From Fen-1258 sp964595365 (GTDB taxonomy: Bacteria > Bacteroidota > Ignavibacteria > Ignavibacteriales > Melioribacteraceae), in the NCBI GenBank assembly GCA_964595365.1, contig CAZQQC010000010.1, positions 1 through 44,070 of the forward strand: a stretch of DNA of 44,070 bases, in the 5' to 3' direction. This document shows, one piece after another, positions 16,432 to 25,766 of the stretch. A model generated the notes under the pieces. It was not told the DNA's origin and did no database searches. It saw only the letters and a list, made by a program, of their open reading frames with translations. Each line of letters opens with the position of its first letter. Within the stretch, counting starts at the first letter, position 1. Position numbers and translations under genes: made by a program.

Positions 16432-17414
16432 GCTCCTTTGCCGTTGTTGTTGTAATGTTTTTCATATGCATCAATGATATCTTTGACAAGCTTGTGGCGC
16501 ACAACGTCGCCTTTATCAAAGTAAATAAATCCAACGCCGTCGACTTTTTTCAGAATATCTTTCACCTGTACCAATCCGCTCTGTGAATAACTCGGCAAAT
16601 CGATTTGGGTAATATCGCCTGTAATTATCGCTTTCGAATTGGGACCCAGCCGTGTCAAAAACATTTTCATTTGCATGCCAGTTGCATTTTGAGCTTCATC
16701 CAAAATTACGTAAGCATTGTTGAGCGTTCTGCCGCGCATGTACGCCAAAGGTACAATTTCGATCATATTTTTTTCAATATAATTGCGAAGCTGGTCGGAA
16801 GGCAGCATTTCTTCAAGGGCATCGTAAAGAGGGCGAAGATACGGATCAATTTTTTCTCTGAAATCTCCGGGCAAAAAGCCCAGGTTTTCACCGGCTTCAA
16901 CCGCCGGTCTGGATAAAATTATTTTTTTTACAATTCCTTTTTTCAACGCCGAGACCGCAAAAGCAACTGCAAGAAAAGTTTTACCTGTACCGGCTGGACC
17001 AATTGCAAATAGAATATCATTCTCTCTAACACTTTTTGTATACTCTATTTGATTAGGCGTCTTTGCTTTAATTACATCTTTCCTGGAATATAGAACAATG
17101 TTATCAAACTCATTACCGTTGATAATTTCTTTACCTTGAAGTGTAAGATCTATAATAGTAAAAACATCGCTGTTCCGAAGTTTTCCGGTCGTGTTCAGAA
17201 CAAATATCATTTCTTTGATAACTTTCTCAATAGCTTCCACTTCTTCCTGAATACCCTGGACAAAAACATTATCTCCGCGAACAATTACATTGGCAGAGAA
17301 CCTTTCTTCAATCGGTTTGATGTTCCCGTCATTGATTCCGAGAAACGAAAGGAGATCGACGTTATCGAGTTTAATATTTTTTTCTATTTGCGTACTGGTT
17401 CTCCGTAAAAACAA
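16428..17414 (-). CDS. PhoH-like P-loop ATPase
   Basis: The 328-residue cytoplasmic ATPase has a KH-like N-terminal region (about 10-80) and a PhoH domain with Walker A GPAGTGKT (about 138-145), RPAVEAGENLGFLPGD and the Walker B-like AYVILDEAQN. PhoH/YbeZ proteins are linked to RNA metabolism and often work with YbeY, which is not in view here. The start is TTG at 17414, directly after the terminator of the LysM gene. It converges with mazG. Confidence 0.92.
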   Translation of the reverse strand: MFLRRTSTQIEKNIKLDNVDLLSFLGINDGNIKPIEERFSANVIVRGDNVFVQGIQEEVEAIEKVIKEMIFVLNTTGKLRNSDVFTIIDLTLQGKEIINGNEFDNIVLYSRKDVIKAKTPNQIEYTKSVRENDILFAIGPAGTGKTFLAVAFAVSALKKGIVKKIILSRPAVEAGENLGFLPGDFREKIDPYLRPLYDALEEMLPSDQLRNYIEKNMIEIVPLAYMRGRTLNNAYVILDEAQNATGMQMKMFLTRLGPNSKAIITGDITQIDLPSYSQSGLVQVKDILKKVDGVGFIYFDKGDVVRHKLVKDIIDAYEKHYNNNGKGA

Positions 17415-17446
17415 AAGCCCTCTCCAAAAATCGAAAAGGGCTTTAT
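17415..17446 (-). terminator. Hairpin terminator after the LysM gene
   Basis: On the minus strand AAAGCCCT pairs with AGGGCTTT around a loop of about 15 bases, followed by TGTTTTT. It lies between the LysM gene stop (17484) and the phoH start (17414), so phoH probably either has its own promoter or depends on read-through. Confidence 0.75.
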
Positions 17447-17483
17447 CTTAAAATTATTTGACACAATTTCTCACAAGCGCTCT

Positions 17484-18227
17484 TTACTTTGTAATTTTAT
17501 CAGCCGGTTTTGCAGACTTAGCAGCAGCTGGAGTCTGAGTTTGTGTCGGAGGAGCAGGTTTGTAATTTCTTCTGATCTTATCATATTTAGCCTTTTCCTC
17601 TTCGGTCAAGTTAGGAATCTTGAAGATTTGTTTCGGGAAAATCAAATCCGGATTTTTAATTTGATCGCGGTTTGCTTTGTAAATGATCGGCCATGCAAAT
17701 GGATTATCGTAGTGCTCTTTCTTTTTAGCAATATTCCATAAGCAATCGCCTTTTACAACTGTATAGTTAATTTCTTTCGGCTTTTCAATCCATGCGTCTA
17801 ATTTTTTCTGAAGTTGATTATGAACTTTATCGAAGAATTCGGGCAGAGCGCTGATCTTATTGTTTTTCATCGCATCAAGTTCGGCTTGTCTATCGGCTTT
17901 CGGCGCGACCTGATTATCTATTTTGTTCGTCAATTCATTAAGTTGTTTACTAAAATTATCGATATCTGCTTTTGTAGCGCCAAGCATTGCATACAATTCA
18001 TCGATGCAAGCATCATAAGTTTTCAAGCCGTCTCTCATTTTCTTCAGATTGTCGATATCGTTCTTTAATGCATTGAGTTCGCTAGTAAGAGCAACTTTCT
18101 GGGCAGACAAACGATTCATTTCGTTCTGCCACTCCTCCTTGGTCATGTCTTCCATTTGTTGCGCAAAAACATTAGCCGAGAGGAGTACAAACGCAAATAA
18201 AACCAAAAAATATTTGTACACTTTCAT
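17484..18227 (-). CDS. Secreted coiled-coil LysM protein
   Basis: A signal peptide (1-22) is followed by a long coiled coil (about 28-105) and a LysM domain (about 154-206: YTVVKGDCLWNIAKKK ... KNPDLIFPKQIFKIP). The tail is rich in Pro, Ala, Lys and Thr. LysM binds peptidoglycan, so the protein is likely a periplasmic cell-wall-associated scaffold. The lipoprotein gene 34 bp upstream also encodes a coiled coil, suggesting a shared envelope complex. An A/G-rich site (AAAGGAGAT) precedes the start, and a terminator follows. Confidence 0.85.
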   Translation of the reverse strand: MKVYKYFLVLFAFVLLSANVFAQQMEDMTKEEWQNEMNRLSAQKVALTSELNALKNDIDNLKKMRDGLKTYDACIDELYAMLGATKADIDNFSKQLNELTNKIDNQVAPKADRQAELDAMKNNKISALPEFFDKVHNQLQKKLDAWIEKPKEINYTVVKGDCLWNIAKKKEHYDNPFAWPIIYKANRDQIKNPDLIFPKQIFKIPNLTEEEKAKYDKIRRNYKPAPPTQTQTPAAAKSAKPADKITK

Positions 18228-18261
18228 TTAAAATCTCCTTTAGATTATTTAACTGTTAAAA

Positions 18262-18531
18262 TTACTTACCCATCTTCTCAAGATTTTTCTGAGTTTCCGT
18301 TTTTAGTTTTGCGCATTCATCCAGCTTTGCGTTCTTTTCTGCAATCTCTCTTTCGATCGCTGCTTTTTCACCCTTTAAAGAATTTACTTCTTTATCAAGA
18401 GCTTTAACTTCGGAACGAAGTGCTTCAAGTTCAGCAACTTGTTCCTTGGAAATACCACTGCACCCCGTAAACCCAATTACTACCGCAATCAAAAATACAA
18501 TGAGTGCAGTATTCATAATTTTTTTTAACAT
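18262..18531 (-). CDS. Small coiled-coil lipoprotein
   Basis: This 89-residue protein has a lipoprotein signal with lipobox FTGC (lipidated Cys 24), then an almost unbroken heptad-rich coiled coil (about 28-85) full of Glu and Lys. It resembles Lpp-like envelope lipoproteins in architecture only. An AAGGAGG-like site lies upstream of the ATG. It is transcribed with the LysM gene behind it. Confidence 0.75.
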   Translation of the reverse strand: MLKKIMNTALIVFLIAVVIGFTGCSGISKEQVAELEALRSEVKALDKEVNSLKGEKAAIEREIAEKNAKLDECAKLKTETQKNLEKMGK

Positions 18532-18619
18532 CTGAATCCTCCTTGAATTTATTAAGTGATATACTCTTTAGTAATATACTCATTTTAAAATATAATCGTT
18601 ACGAAATGATATTACAAAC

Positions 18620-19297
18620 TTAATTAGATATTTTACCTATTATGCTGGCATAATTGTTCCCGGAAATTATGAGATGATCGAAAACCTCAATATCCAGGAT
18701 TTTGCCGGATTCTATCAATTTCCTGGTTATTACCAAATCTTCTCTGCTTGGTTCGGTGTTTCCGCTGGGGTGATTATGTAAAAGGATGATATTTGCCGAA
18801 TTATTTTCTATTGCCACTTTGAATACTTCCCTGGGATGAACCACGCTTGTATTAAGATTTCCGACCGAAATGAGCTCATATTTAATAATACGATTTGCAG
18901 AATTAAGACAGACAACGTAAAATTTTTCTTTTACTTCGTCTCTAAGAAGTGGAATAAAAATATTTGCTATATCTTCCGGTGAAGTTATTGTCTTGTTCGG
19001 AAACCATTTCTTCCGAGAATCGATTCTCCGGCTGATTTCGAACGCCGCAATAAGTGAACAAGCTTTGTCCCTCCCGATACCGGGAAAATTTTTCAGACCG
19101 GCATGCGTTTGGCAGGTTAACGAGTTGAGGTCTCTATATTTGGAAAGTAGCTCTTGAGACAATTGTATGACCGATTTCCCCTTTGTTCCTGTTCGAAGAA
19201 GAATTGCAAGAAGTTCGGCATCGCTTAAACTTTGAACACCGCGCAGCATTAACTTTTCGCGGGGGCGGTCATCAAGCGGTAATTCTTTTACTTTCAT
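18620..19297 (-). CDS. radC: RadC-family JAB-domain protein
   Basis: From the ATG at 19297 the protein has 225 residues. The open frame reaches back to 19366 inside guaA, but an AAGGA site just before 19297 and the family-typical beginning KVKELPLDDRPREKLM fix the start. A helix-hairpin-helix region (about 64-90, FPGIGRDKAC) precedes the JAB/MPN metal-binding domain with HNHPSG (174-179) and D187. Once named a DNA-repair protein, its real function is unsettled. It follows guaA by 19 bp. Confidence 0.92.
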   Translation of the reverse strand: MKVKELPLDDRPREKLMLRGVQSLSDAELLAILLRTGTKGKSVIQLSQELLSKYRDLNSLTCQTHAGLKNFPGIGRDKACSLIAAFEISRRIDSRKKWFPNKTITSPEDIANIFIPLLRDEVKEKFYVVCLNSANRIIKYELISVGNLNTSVVHPREVFKVAIENNSANIILLHNHPSGNTEPSREDLVITRKLIESGKILDIEVFDHLIISGNNYASIIGKISN

Positions 19298-19316
19298 TAC
19301 AATCCTTTTTTGTTTT

Positions 19317-20858
19317 TTATTCCCATTCAATTGTTGCGGGCGGTTTCGAACTGATGTCGTATACAACCCGATTCACACCGCGCACAGATCTAATTATTTT
19401 GTTTGAAACTATTTCAAGAAATTCAGGTTGAAACCTGTACCAGTCCGCAGTCATACCATCTGTTGATGCAACAGCCCTTAGAGCAACAACATTTTCATAA
19501 GTCCGCGCATCTCCCATTACACCAACCGACTGAACCGGAAGCAGAACAACAAACGCTTGCCAAATATCATCGTAAATTTTTGAAGAGTGCAGCTCGTTTA
19601 TAAAAATTTCATCGGCTTCGCGCAAAATGTTTAACCGCTCTCTTGTAATTTCACCAAGCACCCTAACTGCTAAGCCCGGTCCGGGGAAAGGATGCCGTTT
19701 AATAAAAATTTCTGGCAATCCCAGTTCCCTGCCGATTGCTCTAACTTCATCTTTGAATAATTCTCTAAACGGTTCAATCAATTTCAGATTCATTCGTTCG
19801 GGCAGGCCACCAACGTTGTGATGAGTTTTAATTGTGACCGATGAACCTTTCACCGACACAGACTCAATTACGTCCGGATACAGGGTGCCCTGAACTAAAA
19901 ACTCTGTATCGGAGAATTTTTTTGCTTCATTATCAAAAACTTCGATAAAAGTATTGCCAATAATTTTTCTTTTTTTCTCCGGCTCAATAACGCCTTTTAA
20001 TTTAGAAAGGAAAAGTTCGGAGGCGTCAACGTAAAGGACTCGCATGTGGAAATTTTCGTTGAACATCTTAACAATTCCAGCGCTTTCGTTTTTCCTCATC
20101 ATCCCGTGATCGACATGAATGCAAATTAGCTGATCTCCAATTGCTTTGTGCATCAGCAGAGCCGCAACAGATGAATCGACACCACCGCTTAGAGCACAAA
20201 TAACTTTTTTGCTACCGACTTTCTTCCTTACCTCCTCAATTGTTGTGGAGATAAAACTTTCTGAAGTCCAGTCCGCCGCACATCCGCATATTTCAAATAA
20301 AAAGTTGTTCAGAATTGTCCTGCCGAATTCTGTATGCGTTACTTCGGGATGAAATTGAATTCCATAAATTTTCTTTGCCGGATTTGATACAGCACAGAGT
20401 GGCGAGTTTTCCGTCTTAGCCGTTAAATGAAATCCTTCCGGAAGTTTTGTTACGTAATCACCGTGACTCATCCAGATAACCGATCCATTCTTCACACCCA
20501 TCAGAAGCATATCGTCATCAATAATTTCAAGACTGGCTTTGCCGTATTCCCGATCTTCTGCCGGTTCAACTTTACCGCCGAGATATTTTGATATTAGCTG
20601 GAGGCCATAACAAATACCGAGAACCGGAATTCCCAGTTCAAAAATTTCTTTTGAAATGTTCGGTGCGCCTTCGTCGTTTACACTCATTGGACCGCCGGAA
20701 AGAATTATTCCCGAAGGCATTCCCAGTTTAATCTTTTCAACCGGATAATTGTGTGGATGAATTTCAGAATAAATTTTGCTCTGTCGTATGCTACGTGCAA
20801 TCAACTGTGTATACTGCGAGCCAAAATCAAGGATTAAGATTTTTCGTTTGTGAATCAT
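19317..20858 (-). CDS. guaA: GMP synthase (glutamine-hydrolysing)
   Basis: It makes GMP from XMP, ATP and glutamine. The class I glutamine amidotransferase domain has catalytic Cys83 (GICYGLQL), His170 and Glu172 (HPEVTH). The ATP pyrophosphatase P-loop SGGVDSS is at 224-230, and the C-terminal dimerisation domain ends in PPATIEWE. The 513 residues are standard. radC follows 19 bp downstream. The 158-bp upstream gap contains two copies of TTGCGAAACAA. Confidence 0.97.
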   Translation of the reverse strand: MIHKRKILILDFGSQYTQLIARSIRQSKIYSEIHPHNYPVEKIKLGMPSGIILSGGPMSVNDEGAPNISKEIFELGIPVLGICYGLQLISKYLGGKVEPAEDREYGKASLEIIDDDMLLMGVKNGSVIWMSHGDYVTKLPEGFHLTAKTENSPLCAVSNPAKKIYGIQFHPEVTHTEFGRTILNNFLFEICGCAADWTSESFISTTIEEVRKKVGSKKVICALSGGVDSSVAALLMHKAIGDQLICIHVDHGMMRKNESAGIVKMFNENFHMRVLYVDASELFLSKLKGVIEPEKKRKIIGNTFIEVFDNEAKKFSDTEFLVQGTLYPDVIESVSVKGSSVTIKTHHNVGGLPERMNLKLIEPFRELFKDEVRAIGRELGLPEIFIKRHPFPGPGLAVRVLGEITRERLNILREADEIFINELHSSKIYDDIWQAFVVLLPVQSVGVMGDARTYENVVALRAVASTDGMTADWYRFQPEFLEIVSNKIIRSVRGVNRVVYDISSKPPATIEWE

Positions 20859-20908
20859 AAAGAAGTGAAGTTTAATTTAAAACGGAACCCATTGCCTAAA
20901 AGGTTTTT

Positions 20909-20919
20909 TTGCGAAACAA
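20909..20919. repeat. 11-bp direct repeat upstream of guaA, copy 1
   Basis: The sequence TTGCGAAACAA occurs here and again at 20978-20988, 69 bp apart, in the leader region between gcvH and guaA. It could be an operator pair or chance. Confidence 0.35.
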
Positions 20920-20977
20920 TAATCTGTAAAAATCTGAGAAGTCGTCTCATCAGTGTGCTATTTTTAAATAAAACATC

Positions 20978-20988
20978 TTGCGAAACAA
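20978..20988. repeat. 11-bp direct repeat upstream of guaA, copy 2
   Basis: This is the second identical copy of TTGCGAAACAA, in the same orientation as the one at 20909-20919. Confidence 0.35.
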
Positions 20989-21016
20989 CCTCCCGGATAA
21001 CAAACAGCAAAAATAA

Positions 21017-21397
21017 TTAATTACCCAACTGTGCTTTATAAGCCGCTGCGTCAAGGAGATCATTCAGCCGGGAAGCATCTGACAATTGAATTTTAATTAT
21101 CCAGCCTTCTCCATACGGATCGGAATTTACAATCTGAGGTTCGTCGTTTAATTTTTTGTTCAGCTCTAAAACTTTTCCGCCGGCAGGTGCATACAAATCG
21201 CTGACGGTTTTAACAGCTTCGATAGTGCCGAACGATTCACCCGATGTAAGCTCACTTAATTCGGGATTGATATCAACATAAACGATATCTCCAAGTTCGC
21301 CCTGAGCATAATCGGTTATGCCTATTATTCCGACGTTGCCTTCAACTTTAATCCATTCGTGATCTTTAGTGTACTTTAAATTTTCCGGAATGTTCAT
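21017..21397 (-). CDS. gcvH: Glycine cleavage system H protein
   Basis: The lipoyl carrier protein of 126 residues has the lipoylation lysine at 63 in GTIEAVKTVSDLY, and the N-terminal KYTKDHEWIKVEG typical of GcvH. It shuttles the aminomethyl group between P, T and L proteins, none of which is encoded in this window. It follows accC by 7 bp and so appears to be the last gene of the efp-accB-accC-gcvH series, which may reflect shared lipoyl/biotinyl carrier chemistry or chance. Confidence 0.96.
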   Translation of the reverse strand: MNIPENLKYTKDHEWIKVEGNVGIIGITDYAQGELGDIVYVDINPELSELTSGESFGTIEAVKTVSDLYAPAGGKVLELNKKLNDEPQIVNSDPYGEGWIIKIQLSDASRLNDLLDAAAYKAQLGN

Positions 21398-21404
21398 TAT
21401 TGCC

Positions 21405-22748
21405 TCATGAGTTTAAGTTAATGTGTCTATCGATGAATGAAGTATCGAAATCACCTTCTATAAATTTATCATTCTCCAAAACTTTTTGATGAAATGGTAC
21501 GGTTGTTTTCACCCCTTCAATTCTAAACTCTTCCAGAGCTCTCTTTGCACGTTTGATTGCATGGTGCCTGTCGGTTCCCCAGATAATCATCTTAGCAATC
21601 AAAGAATCATAGTTTGGCGGAATAACATATTCGTTATAAACATGAGAATCGATCCTTACGCCAAAACCGCCGGGGAAATGCAAGTACTCAATCTGTCCCG
21701 GAGACGGTCTGAAATTATTTTCCGGATCTTCGGCGTTGATGCGAAATTCAATCGCGTGGCCTCTCGGGTCTTTCGGCGGGTCTTCAATTTTTTCGCCCGC
21801 TGCAACAAGTATCTGGTTCTTCACAAGGTCTATATTCCGGACCATCTCTGTAACCGGGTGTTCAACTTGAATTCTCGTATTCATTTCTATGAAATAAAAT
21901 CTTTTATGTTTATCTACTAAAAATTCGATAGTACCGGCGCCTTCATAATTCACAGCTTGAGCGCCAAGCAGTGCGGCTTCTCCCATCTTTGTTCTTATTT
22001 CAGATGTAATGAACGGAGAGGGTGATTCTTCAATCAACTTTTGGTGCCGCCGTTGAATTGAACAATCTCTTTCTCCGTAATGAAATATATTTCCAAATTG
22101 ATCGCCAAGAATTTGAATTTCGACGTGCCGCGGGTTTTCAATAAACTTTTCTATGTAAAGCGCCGGATTGGCAAAAGCTGCATTGGCTTCATTGCTTGCT
22201 GTTTGAAATGCTTTTTCCAATTCATCTTCTTTCCAAACAATCCTCATTCCTTTACCGCCACCACCGGCAGAAGCTTTTAGCATAACCGGGTAACCGATCT
22301 GCTTCGCAATTTTTTTTGCTTCTTCAGTATCATTCACTACTCCATCGCTTCCCGGAACAACAGGTACGCCTACTTTCTTCATTGTCTCTTTGGCAAAAGC
22401 TTTGTCTCCCATTTTGCGTATAGAATTTGCCGATGGACCAATAAATTTGATGTTCGAGTCTACGCATATTTCACTGAACTCTGCATTTTCAGCCAGGAAG
22501 CCGTAACCTGGATGAATTGCATCGGCTCCGGTTATTTGCGCTGCAGAAAGTATGTTCGGAATTTTTAAATAACTTTGGTTGCTTGGCGCCGGTCCTATGC
22601 AAACAGCTTCGTCGGCAAACACAACGTGCAGCGAATCGCGATCTACTTCCGAGTAAACCGCTACTGTAGGAATGCTAAGTTCTTTACAAGTTCTGATAAT
22701 TCTAAGTGCTATCTCTCCCCGGTTGGCAATTAAAATTTTCTTAAACAA
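21405..22748 (-). CDS. accC: Acetyl-CoA carboxylase, biotin carboxylase
   Basis: It carboxylates biotin on BCCP using ATP and bicarbonate, the first half-reaction of malonyl-CoA synthesis. Features in order: KILIANRGEIALRII at the start, an ATP-grasp glycine-rich loop (KASAGGGGKGMRIV, about 160-173), the catalytic EMNTRIQVEHPVTE segment, and a C-terminal lid. Length 447 is normal. It lies 26 bp behind accB in the usual accB-accC order. Confidence 0.97.
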   Translation of the reverse strand: MFKKILIANRGEIALRIIRTCKELSIPTVAVYSEVDRDSLHVVFADEAVCIGPAPSNQSYLKIPNILSAAQITGADAIHPGYGFLAENAEFSEICVDSNIKFIGPSANSIRKMGDKAFAKETMKKVGVPVVPGSDGVVNDTEEAKKIAKQIGYPVMLKASAGGGGKGMRIVWKEDELEKAFQTASNEANAAFANPALYIEKFIENPRHVEIQILGDQFGNIFHYGERDCSIQRRHQKLIEESPSPFITSEIRTKMGEAALLGAQAVNYEGAGTIEFLVDKHKRFYFIEMNTRIQVEHPVTEMVRNIDLVKNQILVAAGEKIEDPPKDPRGHAIEFRINAEDPENNFRPSPGQIEYLHFPGGFGVRIDSHVYNEYVIPPNYDSLIAKMIIWGTDRHHAIKRAKRALEEFRIEGVKTTVPFHQKVLENDKFIEGDFDTSFIDRHINLNS

Positions 22749-22774
22749 AATTTCCTCTCAAAAGTTTGATAACA

Positions 22775-23248
22775 CTAAACTGCTTCGATCAAAAATAGAG
22801 GTTGGTTATATTCAACCGGTGTGGCGTTTTCTACAAGTATCTTTACAATTTTTCCGCTAACGTCGCATTCTATTTCATTCATTAATTTCATTGCTTCAAC
22901 AATACATAGAACAGAGCCGGAAGAGACCACATCGCCAACCTGAACGTACGGATCCGCATCCGGTGCCGGTGCACGATAAAAAGTACCAACAATTGGCGAT
23001 TTAATTTCGTGATGACTGGTTTGAGGTTGTTCGATGGCTACGGCGGGTTTGGTTTCAATTACCTGCTGTGTTGATGCCTGCACGCCTGCCTGTCTATTGA
23101 AATCGGCAACGGGCTGTAAATGAATTTGTGACGTTTGTTTTGAATTTTTTGAGATCTTGACTTTCAAATCACCTTCTTGAACCATGAACTCGGTGACTTC
23201 ACTTTGCTCGACCATTTTAATGAGCTTCTTTAGTAGATTTATATCCAT
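22775..23248 (-). CDS. accB: Biotin carboxyl carrier protein
   Basis: This 157-residue protein has an N-terminal helical region, a Gln/Thr/Pro-rich linker (about 38-80) and a biotinyl domain (about 82-157). The biotinylated lysine is K121 in EAMKLMNEIE. It carries CO2 between AccC and the carboxyltransferase. It follows efp by 11 bp, an arrangement widely conserved in bacteria. Confidence 0.97.
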   Translation of the reverse strand: MDINLLKKLIKMVEQSEVTEFMVQEGDLKVKISKNSKQTSQIHLQPVADFNRQAGVQASTQQVIETKPAVAIEQPQTSHHEIKSPIVGTFYRAPAPDADPYVQVGDVVSSGSVLCIVEAMKLMNEIECDVSGKIVKILVENATPVEYNQPLFLIEAV

Positions 23249-23259
23249 GCTATTCAGCC

Positions 23260-23826
23260 TTAGTTTTTGACTCGTTCAACATATCCACCTGTTCGTGTAT
23301 CAACTTTCAGAAGGTCTCCTTCATTGATGAACAGTGGAACGTTTATTTTAGCACCGGTCTCCAATTTTGCCGGTTTGAGAGTATTACTGGCTGTATCGCC
23401 TTTGAACCCTGGTTCTGTTTCGCTAACTAACAACGAAACAAAGATCGGTATTTCAACCGAAATAATTTGTTCTTCGTTATCTAAGAGAATTTCAACTTCG
23501 ATTCCTTCTTTCAAATAATTAACACCTTCACCGAAAAGCTGTTCTGAAACCGTTGTCTGCTCGTAGGTTTCGTTATCCATCAAAACTAACCCTGCAGATT
23601 CTTTGTAAAGGTATTGATACTTCCTTCTTTCAACTCTAACAATTTCAACCGATTCGCCGGAACGGAAAGTATTGTCTAACACTCTTCCTGTTTTTAGATT
23701 TTTCAATGATGTTCTCACGAAAGCGCCTCCTTTGCCCGGCTTAACGTGTTGAAACTCTACAATCACATAAGGATCGCCTTTAAATTTAATGATTAGCCCG
23801 TTTCTAAAATCTGAAGTATCTGCCAT
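23260..23826 (-). CDS. efp: Elongation factor P
   Basis: EF-P relieves ribosome stalling at polyproline. The 188 residues form three beta-barrel domains. The loop that reaches the peptidyl-transferase centre is PGKGGAFVR with K32 at the tip, the site of modification in many bacteria. No modification enzyme (EpmA, EarP and so on) is nearby. It appears to lead the efp-accB-accC-gcvH operon; 91 bp separate it from the TPR gene upstream. Confidence 0.97.
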   Translation of the reverse strand: MADTSDFRNGLIIKFKGDPYVIVEFQHVKPGKGGAFVRTSLKNLKTGRVLDNTFRSGESVEIVRVERRKYQYLYKESAGLVLMDNETYEQTTVSEQLFGEGVNYLKEGIEVEILLDNEEQIISVEIPIFVSLLVSETEPGFKGDTASNTLKPAKLETGAKINVPLFINEGDLLKVDTRTGGYVERVKN

Positions 23827-23917
23827 ATTAAACTTTATCCTTCTAAAGTAATGAAAATATACCGACCGCCATTTACAAAATCAAGAAAAGAGATTGCACA
23901 AACCGGAAGTAAGTTAA

Positions 23918-24607
23918 TCAGCTTTCAATTTGGATCGAATATCTATCCGATTCGTATGCTTCTGTACTATTTTTATAATCTTTTTTAAGTGTTTCGAAAA
24001 CAGTTTTGGCTTCGGATTTTTTACCGGCTTGAATCAAATTGATTCCGGCTTTCAGTAAGAATTCGCTGTTTGATGGATTCTCTTTCGAGATTTTTGAAGC
24101 ATCCCTGTATAAATCCGCTGCTTTTGCGAATTCCTTTTTCACTTCCAGATAGGCTGCTTTGCCAGCCAATGCTGTCGCTTTGAAGAGAGGATTTGAGCCG
24201 GAGTAATCGTCATAAATTTTATAAGCTGCATCGTTATTACCGGTCATTGCGTAGCAATTACCCAAAAATATTTTTGCATCGTTTCCTTGATTTGTACTGC
24301 CGTATTTATCCACAATCTCTTTCAACCCTATAATGTTGTTAGTCTTTTGACCGTCTATGGCGTCTTTGAAATTTTCGGCTTCGTACAATGGCATTATTTT
24401 GCCAAGCAGATTTGCGGCTGCCGTATTGTCATTCGATTTCTTGTTCGCATAAAGAACTATAGCAACAACGACGAGCGCAACGGCTGCAATACCTATCAAT
24501 ATCTTAGATTGGAATTTCTGATAGAAAGTTATAACCTCGTAATACGTGGTTACCAGTTTATCTTCTTTGATCTGCTTTTTGCTGATCTTTTTTCTTTTTT
24601 CTAACAC
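23918..24607 (-). CDS. Membrane-anchored TPR protein, YfgM-like
   Basis: The 229-residue protein has a very basic cytoplasmic N-terminus, one membrane helix (about 35-53) and a periplasmic TPR-like helical region (about 60-220). This matches the general layout of YfgM/ancillary SecYEG-translocon subunits and other TPR_21-like proteins. A role in envelope protein quality control is inference. It appears monocistronic. Confidence 0.7.
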   Translation of the reverse strand: MLEKRKKISKKQIKEDKLVTTYYEVITFYQKFQSKILIGIAAVALVVVAIVLYANKKSNDNTAAANLLGKIMPLYEAENFKDAIDGQKTNNIIGLKEIVDKYGSTNQGNDAKIFLGNCYAMTGNNDAAYKIYDDYSGSNPLFKATALAGKAAYLEVKKEFAKAADLYRDASKISKENPSNSEFLLKAGINLIQAGKKSEAKTVFETLKKDYKNSTEAYESDRYSIQIES

Positions 24608-24663
24608 TCTTTACCTCAATCTGTAAATAAATCTTAAAATTTTGGCGGAGAATCTAATAAAAA

Positions 24664-25707
24664 TTATAAACCTATTCTAATATGATTTGAAAAAATCCAT
24701 GCATTTTTATTTTTGAAAACTTCTACCCTGTAAACTCCTTTTCTCGATGCAGTGAATTCCAGATCGGTCCCGTTTTTTGTATCGATCAAGCTGCCGTTGA
24801 AAATTAAACTGACGTCTGCTGGCGCCGGAGTATGAACCTTTAATTTTATTTCGCCGGTCTCCGGCATTGAATCTCCCATGTTGTAAATATTTCCGCCGGC
24901 CTCAGCAAAAAACTTAAACCCTTTTGCATCGCCATGATAAAAGTTCGAGAAAAAACTTCTCCCTTCTTTTAGTGATTCGTATGCATTACTTTTTGCGTTT
25001 GCTAATGCATAATCGCCTGACAGATTCCATTCTTTTGATGAAAGAATATGAGTGCGGATGGATTTGAATAGGACTTTATAAGGGAAAACTTCCAGTTCAA
25101 AAAAACCGAATAGGTTTACTTTATGTGCATGGGCGTCCACGCCTCCAATTCCAACAACTTTTCTTTCGAGATTAAGCCGGTCCCATGTTTGCAAAGTTTC
25201 TTTCTGAGGGGCAACAATTGATCTTAATGGATGCATAAAGTAATTGTACTTGTTCTGCTCTGTTAATCCTTCCATCCATTCCGACATGTGGTTCCATATT
25301 TCAATGCCGGTAAAATCGTGTGTGTCCCACTCGATCCAGGGATAAGGCGGATGCTCTTTCATCGAATCTCTTTTTTCATGCGGGTGTGCTATAAATCCGA
25401 TTCCACCTGAATCTTTAATCCTTTTCACATATTCTTTAGCAGGAAGTCTTGTAGAGAATGTTTCGTTAACGCCAAGTGCTAGATAATGATTTTTATTTTC
25501 TTTGTCGTTTATCTCGCATCCTACAAGCAGCATAGTTTTACCGTACCAGCCTTCGTAACCTTCGTGAAGTGCGCGCAATGTATTATGATCTGTGAGAATG
25601 ATAAAATCCAGATCGGATTCGGAAGCTAAGTTGGCTATATCTTTAACTTCACCCGAACCATCTGAATAAACTGAATGAATATGTATTGCACCGGCATACT
25701 CAAACAT
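24664..25707 (-). CDS. PHP-domain metal-dependent hydrolase
   Basis: The 347-residue protein has PHP motifs: HIHSVYSDGSGEVKDI (about 8-23), LTDHNTLRA, FIAHPHEKR and GGVDAHAH, which supply the metal-binding His and Asp residues. The C-terminal part (about 265-347) looks like a beta-sandwich. PHP proteins hydrolyse phosphoesters; the substrate here is unknown. CehA-like proteins share this single-domain layout. It is followed upstream by a small ABM-like gene. Confidence 0.82.
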   Translation of the reverse strand: MFEYAGAIHIHSVYSDGSGEVKDIANLASESDLDFIILTDHNTLRALHEGYEGWYGKTMLLVGCEINDKENKNHYLALGVNETFSTRLPAKEYVKRIKDSGGIGFIAHPHEKRDSMKEHPPYPWIEWDTHDFTGIEIWNHMSEWMEGLTEQNKYNYFMHPLRSIVAPQKETLQTWDRLNLERKVVGIGGVDAHAHKVNLFGFFELEVFPYKVLFKSIRTHILSSKEWNLSGDYALANAKSNAYESLKEGRSFFSNFYHGDAKGFKFFAEAGGNIYNMGDSMPETGEIKLKVHTPAPADVSLIFNGSLIDTKNGTDLEFTASRKGVYRVEVFKNKNAWIFSNHIRIGL

Positions 25708-25766
25708 ATCGTGTCCCGGATCGATTTGGGGGATACAGAAATGAATTTAAGTTTATTGTTATTTGC

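Noticed and set aside
19298..19366. N-terminal extension of RadC
   Set aside because: It overlaps the guaA coding end and lacks family similarity; an AAGGA site points to 19297.
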